Shown here: positions 58,600 to 64,000 of the stretch, one piece after another
Layout of the letters: each line of letters starts with the position of its first letter
How positions within the stretch are numbered: the stretch's first letter is position 1
NCBI GenBank assembly: GCA_964017235.1
Contig: OZ024928.1
Span: forward strand, 86,795,566-86,859,565
DNA from: Sabellastarte sp. h YS-2021
Lineage: Eukaryota > Annelida > Polychaeta > Sabellida > Sabellidae
Reading direction: 5' to 3'
Length of the DNA stretch: 64,000 bases
Program-made: the position numbers and the translations under genes
Notes under the pieces: generated by a model
Databases searched by the model: none
Told to the model about the DNA's origin: nothing
Seen by the model: the letters and a program-made list of their open reading frames with translations, nothing else

Positions 58600-59155
58600 T
58601 GCATGACGCCTCAGGCGGCCCCAGACAGTCCCTAACTGGTCTGGGACTAAGAACCGACTAAGCCATTTTTCTGGTCGGTTTGAACCACGATCCTGTCGTA
58701 GACAAACCGACTGGGTCCCAGGACGCCTCAGGCCTCCTGGGACTAAGCCCCGACTAACCCACGATTAAGTCCCGGCCCCACAAGGTGTCCTGAGGCATCC
58801 CCAGGTGTCCCCAGACCGAGATAGCCGATTCTTGTTTTGCAATGGGACTAAGGGTCGCAGGAGGCCTGGGACTAAGGTACTAAGGGTCGGGGACTAAGGG
58901 TTGGCGACTAAGGGTCGCAGGCGGCCTGGGACAACATAGGACTGTGTAAATTTGGTCTGAGGAGGCCTGGGGAAGCCTGGGACTGGACATTTTGTTTATG
59001 GCGGGAAAAAATAATCGGTTGGGGTCGGGAGAAATATCAAACATGTTTGATATTTCTCACGGCCCCAACCGACCACAACCGACCCTTACAGGACGCCTGG
59101 GACTAAGCAAACTTTTGAAACCGACCCTCAAAAACCCTTAATCAGGAGCCTTAGT
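58600..59155. mobile_element. GC-rich foldback-like element with GGGACTAAG motifs
   Basis: In a region that is otherwise AT-rich this block is GC-rich and built from short repeated words on both strands: GGGACTAAG, GACTAAGGGTCG, GGAGGCCTGGGA, GACGCCTCAGGC and CGACTAA. Many pairs are inverted. It contains a 58-base palindrome at 59,015-59,072. Nothing resembles a coding frame. It ends near CCTTAGTCG where the next element begins. Confidence 0.6.
59015..59072. repeat. 58-base near-perfect palindrome
   Basis: The centre is CATG at 59,042-59,045. The arms run TCGGTTGGGG and GAGAAATATCAAA inward, and pair with TTTGATATTTCTC and CCCCAACCGA, with two mismatched positions. It could extrude as a cruciform. 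Confidence 0.85.
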
Positions 59156-59171
59156 CGTGTGGTGAAACACC

Positions 59172-60070
59172 CACATTATCTATCGAGGATGATAAATTAT
59201 AAAATTGATGCAGATCTGTCCACCCAAAGTGTGAAAATTACAACACCTTATCACAATTTTCTCATTGAGTATTGCACGGATTTCTCTTTTATCTTGCACA
59301 TAAGTACTAGGCCACAAGCAGATTCTCTTGTGTGTGATGATCAGGCCTAGATATTTCTCATTTTTTTATGAATTTTTAAATTAATTTTTAATGCATTAAA
59401 ATTCATGAATTCATGCAGTAAATCACTTGTAACTTGAAAAGTATTGCATTCAGAGCATATTGTTAAGTATGTCTTTCGCCTATTTTTCTTTCAGCTATAA
59501 CATAGTAAAATTTCAGACTGGTAGCTAATTGCATAATGAAGTAATAGCTACTTAAACTATATAATGCCAACCTGTACAGAAAGAATCCACACCCCCACAA
59601 GCTTCTTCATCCACATAAACTGCAGCAAAGAATTGCCTCTGTGTGTGGGGAGTGGGCGGGATGGCTAGGGGAGTGTGTGTATTATATTGTCTGTGTGTTG
59701 CAATCACCTTGTTCCAATTGAAGTGGAGAGTGGGGGAAAGATTTATATTGCATGGGTATCTCTTCTATCTTGCATCTATAGGTGTTGGGAAACAAATATA
59801 AGAAAATCAAAATAAATGGGAAGGTTCACTTTCAAATTTTTGTGGAAATGGAAAATGTCATCTTGCGAACCATAAAACATACAGTGATTTTGGAAAATTT
59901 TACATCTGCTGGTTAGTAAGGTTGCTTCAAAGTTCAGTTAGTTTGTCATATTGAAAAGGTCTTTTATCTCCCTTATTATTGCTTCTTGGGCTTTGAACCC
60001 AGTTTTGTGGTCACACTATCCATTTTTGCTTAATACCCAGCAGGAGATAAACACCGCAGCAGTGGTCTTG
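59172..60070 (+). mobile_element. Composite satellite-bearing element C, 5'-truncated
   Basis: It starts inside the shared head (CATTATCTATCGAGGATGAT), has one satellite unit (59,390-59,560), a unique part, a CTTATTATTGCTTCTTGGGC module and the end CAGGAGATAAACACC...AGTGGTCTTG at 60,041-60,070. This is the same ending as element A and the array at 1-2,498. Confidence 0.7.
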
Positions 60071-60415
60071 ATTGCATTTGTTTTAACAACACTATAATCC
60101 ATATTGCATTCATCATCAAGTTTTAAAGTATGGCTTCCATGTGTACCTGAGGGGAGTACTCCAGCCATGTACATAATATAAAACAGTAATGTGTCTTCCC
60201 AAACTCAGGTCCCTTTAATTATCCCTTCTTTTGAGTTCAAAGCTTACAAAACCCACATATTATTGAAGTGTGGCAGTCACTATGCACCTACTTTTTGAAG
60301 TCTCTACCAAATCCTCAGTAGCACCTTGGGAAACAACTTAACAGTTAGATTTATACTTTACTTCTCAAAACCATTTGCAGTGCACAGCTTTTGTGCCTTT
60401 TGTACTTTTATTTGT
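60071..60415. other. No gene; worn tail of a composite element
   Basis: CACCTACTTTTTGAAG and TTTACTTCTCAAAACCATTT at 60,286-60,375 match the tail of elements B and D, so an additional fragment is present. The rest is unassigned. Confidence 0.5.
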
Positions 60416-62320
60416 TAAACGATAACTTATCTATCGAGGATGAAAATTTGTTCTAGGCATGCAGATCTGTTCGTTCATCTGTTTGCTAGACCCATCACAA
60501 GTGAGGTATCCCCACCAATAGCGTGATTATTTCAACACTTTATCACAATTTTCTCATTGACTATTTGCAGGGATTTCTCTCTTATCTTGCACATATGTAC
60601 TAGGCCATAAGTAGATTCCCTAGCATGAGTATCAGGCCTGGGTCTGTCTTTATTATTTTTTATGAATTTTTAAAAATATTTTTAATGCATTAAAATTCAT
60701 GAAATCATACACTTAAAACTTGAAAAGTATTGCATTTAGAGCATTTTGTTAAAATATGTTATTCAGCTACTTTTTCTATAGCTAAAACATGGTGAGTAAC
60801 TTGGGAGTCTATCCCAATAGCTAAGTGAGTAATAGCTAGTTTGTGACTTTTCAGTACATTCCATAATGAGTAAAATCACTTGTAACTTGAAAACTATTGC
60901 ATTTAGAGAATTTTGTATGACTATGTTATTCAGCTGCTTTGGAGTTAGCTGTAACATAGTGAAATTGCAGACCTGTAGCTCATTGCACAGTTGCGCAATA
61001 GCTACTTTCAGGTTCTCACTGTTAAGTAAATCAGTTGTAACTTGAAAATTATTGTGTTTACAGTATTTTGTTGAAATATGTTGTCCACCTACTTTTCAGA
61101 CAGCTATAACATGGTGAAATTATAGACCTGTAGCTCATTGGATAGCTGAGCAATAGGTTCTCACTGTTGCGTAAATCAGTTGTAACTTGAAAACTATTGC
61201 TTTTACAGTATTTTGTTTATGTTATTCGCCTACTTTTGGGCCAACTATAACATAGTAAAATTGCAGACCTGTAGCTAATTTAATAGCTATTCAATAGCTA
61301 CTTTCAGGTTTTTAGGGGAAGATATTGCGCCTGCAAAGCAGTAGATTAGATTTTCACTGTTGAGTAAATCACTTGTAACTTGAAAAACTATTGCAATTAG
61401 AGAATGTTCTTGAAATATGTTATTCATCTAGTTTTGGGTCAGCAAAAACACAGTAAAATTGCAGACATGTAGCTCCTTTCAAAGCTGAGCAATAGCTACT
61501 TTGAAGTTCACTGTTGAGTAAATCAGTTGTAACTCGGAAGCTATTGCATTTGGATTATTTTGTTTAAAAATATTATTCGCTCACTAATGGGTCAGCTATA
61601 ATATAGTGAAATTGTTGACCTGTAGCTAATTCCAGGTTCTCAATGTTGAGTAAATCAGTTGTAATTTGAAAACTATTGCATTTACAGTATTTTGTTTAAA
61701 TATGTTATTCATCTACTTTTCAGTTACCTATAACATAATGAAATTGTATACCTGTAACTCATAGCATAGCTGAGCAATAACTACTTTGAGGTTATCACAG
61801 TTGAGTAAATGAGTTGTAACTTGAAACTATTACATTTACAGTAGTTTGTTTAAATGTGTTATTTGCCTATTTTTGGATCCGCTAGAACATAGTAAAATTG
61901 CAGACCTGCAGCTCATTGCATAGAATAGCAATAGCTACTTTCAGGTTTTCACTGTTGAGTAGATCAGTTGTAAATTGAAAACTATTGCACTTAGAGAACT
62001 TCTTTTAAATATGTTATTCATCTACTTTTCTGTCAGCTATAACATAGTAAAATTGCAGACCTGTAGCTCAGTGCAAAATTGAGCAAAAGCTAATTTCAGA
62101 TTCTCACTGTTGAGTAAATCAGTTGTAACTCAAAACTATTGCATCTACAGTATTTTGTTTAAATATGTTTTCCACCTACTTTTTACACCTTAACAGGTAA
62201 CTTTGTACTTTACTTCTGAATACCATTTGCACTGCCAAACGTTTGTATCCTTTTCATCTTCCACTTCTACTCTGAATCTCAAAACACACAGTCAGCTGAC
62301 ACAGAGCCCATTCACGGGCT
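60416..62320 (+). mobile_element. Composite satellite-bearing element D
   Basis: It begins inside the shared head (ATAACTTATCTATCGAGGAT), followed by about nine units of a worn version of the 155-bp satellite (60,700-62,160), the unique tail (TTTACACCTTAACAGGTAAC) and the right end GTCAGCTGAC (62,291-62,300) plus hairpin. The hairpin lies at the edge of the broken minus-strand gene that follows. Confidence 0.75.
61313..61350 (+). mobile_element. LINE 3' tip of under 40 bases inside a satellite unit
   Basis: GGGGAAGATATTGCGCCTGC and AAAGCAGTAGATTAGA interrupt an ordinary satellite unit between CTTTCAGGTTT and TTTTCACTGTTGAG. The inserted sequence is the tail of the LINE family at 42,885 and 47,822. 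Confidence 0.75.
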
Positions 62321-62448
62321 GACTGCGGATGAGGAGGCTGGGCTGGTGGCTGCTGATGTTCTTGCTGTGAGGCGGTGGTGGTTGGAGTAGAAGTGACTGG
62401 TTCTGGCATGTCAGCTGGTGAAAACGGCTGTGGTGGATCGACCTAATG

Positions 62449-63900
62449 TTAGCTCATCACAGACTGAAGATTTCCGAAAGCTTGAAAGTCCTGATGTTGG
62501 CTATCTTCGCCTGTAGCAGAAGCAACTGATGCAGGGTTGACGTGCTTTGTGAACTTAAGTGGCCTTGAAGGTCCAGCCTGTTGGTTGTGAACGACTAGGA
62601 AGGAAGTCGGCTGCCCACTAGATTGCTGCTGTCTTTTGCTTGCCACCTGGCCCTGCTGAGTTGGTTGGATGACCTGGCTTGAAGGCACCCGTGTCTCTGG
62701 GATGGTTAAGACGTATTCCGTTGCAGCTGGAGCTGGCTGCTGTGGCTGTGGAAATGTCTGTGGCACAAATGTTGAAGTTGCACTTGAGCTATGTGAAAGC
62801 ATCTGTTGCTGTGGCTGCTGGAGATGATGACCACTTTCTTCTGCCTTGCTTTGAATGTTGCTAAAGAGCTTGACAGCCTCATGTCTAAATGTCTGAAAGT
62901 CCTTTTCTTCTAATCCCTCCACCTCTGATGCCAGGTAGTTGCAGAAGGCTGTATGTGTTGTTGTCTCCTGCTTTTGCCCGAGGAATAATGACAGCATGCT
63001 TCTCATCTGTGTGAACTGGCCCATGACCTCCTAGTCGACCAAAGAATGCCCTGAAGCTGTGGTGGGGCTCATGACGTGTGGAGGCTATAACATGGTGTCT
63101 GTTGACCACATGCTTATCTGCATACTGTCTGTGTCAGTCAAGGCTCTGGAGATGTCGTTTGCTGTAGTAGCTGAAGCACTGGCTCCTCAGGCCTGAGACT
63201 TGAAGGCTGATGATTTACGGAGCCCCTTGCATCTGATGTGTGACCTCAGGAATCGAAACTTGTCCTGTATCCGATTCTGATGTTCCTTCATCTCCTATGG
63301 GGCCTATCCAGACTTTGATTGGGTTACCTTCCCGTAATGTGTCCTTTGCGAATCAAACCAGGTCTTGCACACCTTGACAGATAGCTTGTGACCATTGGCA
63401 AACTGCTTCCAGAGACACTCCTCGCTTGCCTTGTCCTTGAAATGTTCATTAGTCTTGTTGCACAACTCCTCGTGGTCCTTTACAAAGTCCACAATAGCAT
63501 CCTCATCAGTATATCAGTGAGATAGATGTTGGTCATGTGCCCCTTCTTGTATTGCGAGTGTGATGGTACCGCCTCTCCTCCAGCAGCCTCTGTTTCCGTG
63601 TCACTTTTTTCTGACCTGGGCCTTTTTTCTTAAACTCTTTCCGCTTGCGAGTGTGATTAATTCCTACGTTATTGCTTCCTCCCTCCTTGCCTCCTTCTCC
63701 CTCTGTTGCTGTGCCTCCTCCCTCTATGTGGCCTCCCTCTCCTGCCTGCTCTGCTGGATATCTGTGTCCCTCAGCTCAAATTCAGGAACACTGTCAGTGG
63801 GAACTTCTATCTTCCTTAGTGTTCATGGACTGTCAGGATGTGGAGTCTTGGTTCTTAACTGGGACAGGCTGGTAAGTTTTTCCAGACAAGACGGTTATGG
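62449..63900 (-). pseudogene. MADF-type DNA-binding protein relic
   Basis: Reading leftward, a charged coiled-coil-like N-terminus (QSRQEREA, QQQREKEARREEA; about 63,770-63,680) is followed after frame changes by VDFVKDHEELCNKTNEHFKD and CLWKQFANGHKLSVKVCKTW (63,490-63,350), ending WFDSQRTHYGK; this tryptophan-spaced helical pattern resembles a MADF (Myb/SANT-like) domain. A Gln/Pro-rich C-terminal part (191 codons, 63,024-62,449) follows in the same frame as a linker that has stops near 63,200, 63,070 and 63,030. Further protein-like sequence in another frame reaches about 62,311. Such proteins often accompany DNA transposons or are domesticated from them; which applies here is unknown. Confidence 0.55.
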
Positions 63901-64000
63901 AAAGGACGAGACAGGAAGCTAGTAACCAACAAGCCGTAGAGATCCACAACAGTAGGGTTTCCAGGTGGGCGGAGCCAACATCTGGATACAGGGTTGGTGA
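63901..64000. other. Window edge, unassigned
   Basis: The last 100 bases probably continue the 5' side of the minus-strand relic; no motif is visible. Confidence 0.3.

Overview
The window is AT-rich animal DNA. It holds one long, intron-rich host gene set among many generations of transposable elements and satellite arrays. The mix (DIRS-like retrotransposons, tRNA-derived SINEs, CR1/L2-type LINE tails, and tandem units of about 130-160 bp carried inside dispersed elements) suggests a lophotrochozoan, most likely a bivalve mollusc. That is inferred from repeat style; no marker gene proves it.

Left part (1-21,000): a 133-bp satellite array (1-2,394) runs into a degenerate DIRS-like tyrosine-recombinase retrotransposon (about 2,780-8,640; gag, RT/RNase H, recombinase, terminal inverted repeats). 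Next come an older, internally deleted DIRS relic (about 9,880-10,420), a 351-bp tandem array (11,640-13,490), a CR1/L2-type LINE relic (15,540-16,935), an unrecognised minus-strand coding relic (17,086-17,777) and two copies of one SINE in opposite orientations.

Middle (21,000-31,100): a nest of short inverted-repeat transposons. A 1.29-kb element with 80-bp inverted repeats sits inside another MITE with a perfect 9-bp target duplication, and itself contains further elements. Beside it lies a Gypsy LTR retrotransposon with near-identical LTRs (23,891-24,237 and 28,320-28,667) whose gag-protease-RT block is inverted relative to its LTRs and integrase. A 42-bp palindromic minisatellite (29,481-30,175) follows.

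Right part (31,700-56,030): the only confident host gene. It has 15 coding exons on the plus strand, all GT-AG with matching phases, giving a 431-residue protein that I assign to the protein phosphatase 1 regulatory subunit 36 (PPP1R36) family. Its introns are filled with composite satellite-bearing elements, SINEs, LINE 3' ends and MITEs; intron 13 alone holds a 4.2-kb element with about 17 copies of a 155-bp unit.

Tail (56,030-64,000): a second copy of a 146-bp-unit element, an unusual GC-rich palindromic element (58,600-59,155), two more satellite-bearing composite elements, and a broken minus-strand MADF-type gene at the right edge.

The most interesting structure is the repeat biology. 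At least five composite elements are built from the same satellite modules and share end signals, including a 3' hairpin that keeps pairing through a compensatory change. Many arrays with unrelated unit lengths also share one short core. All homology statements are from reading alone; no database search was possible.
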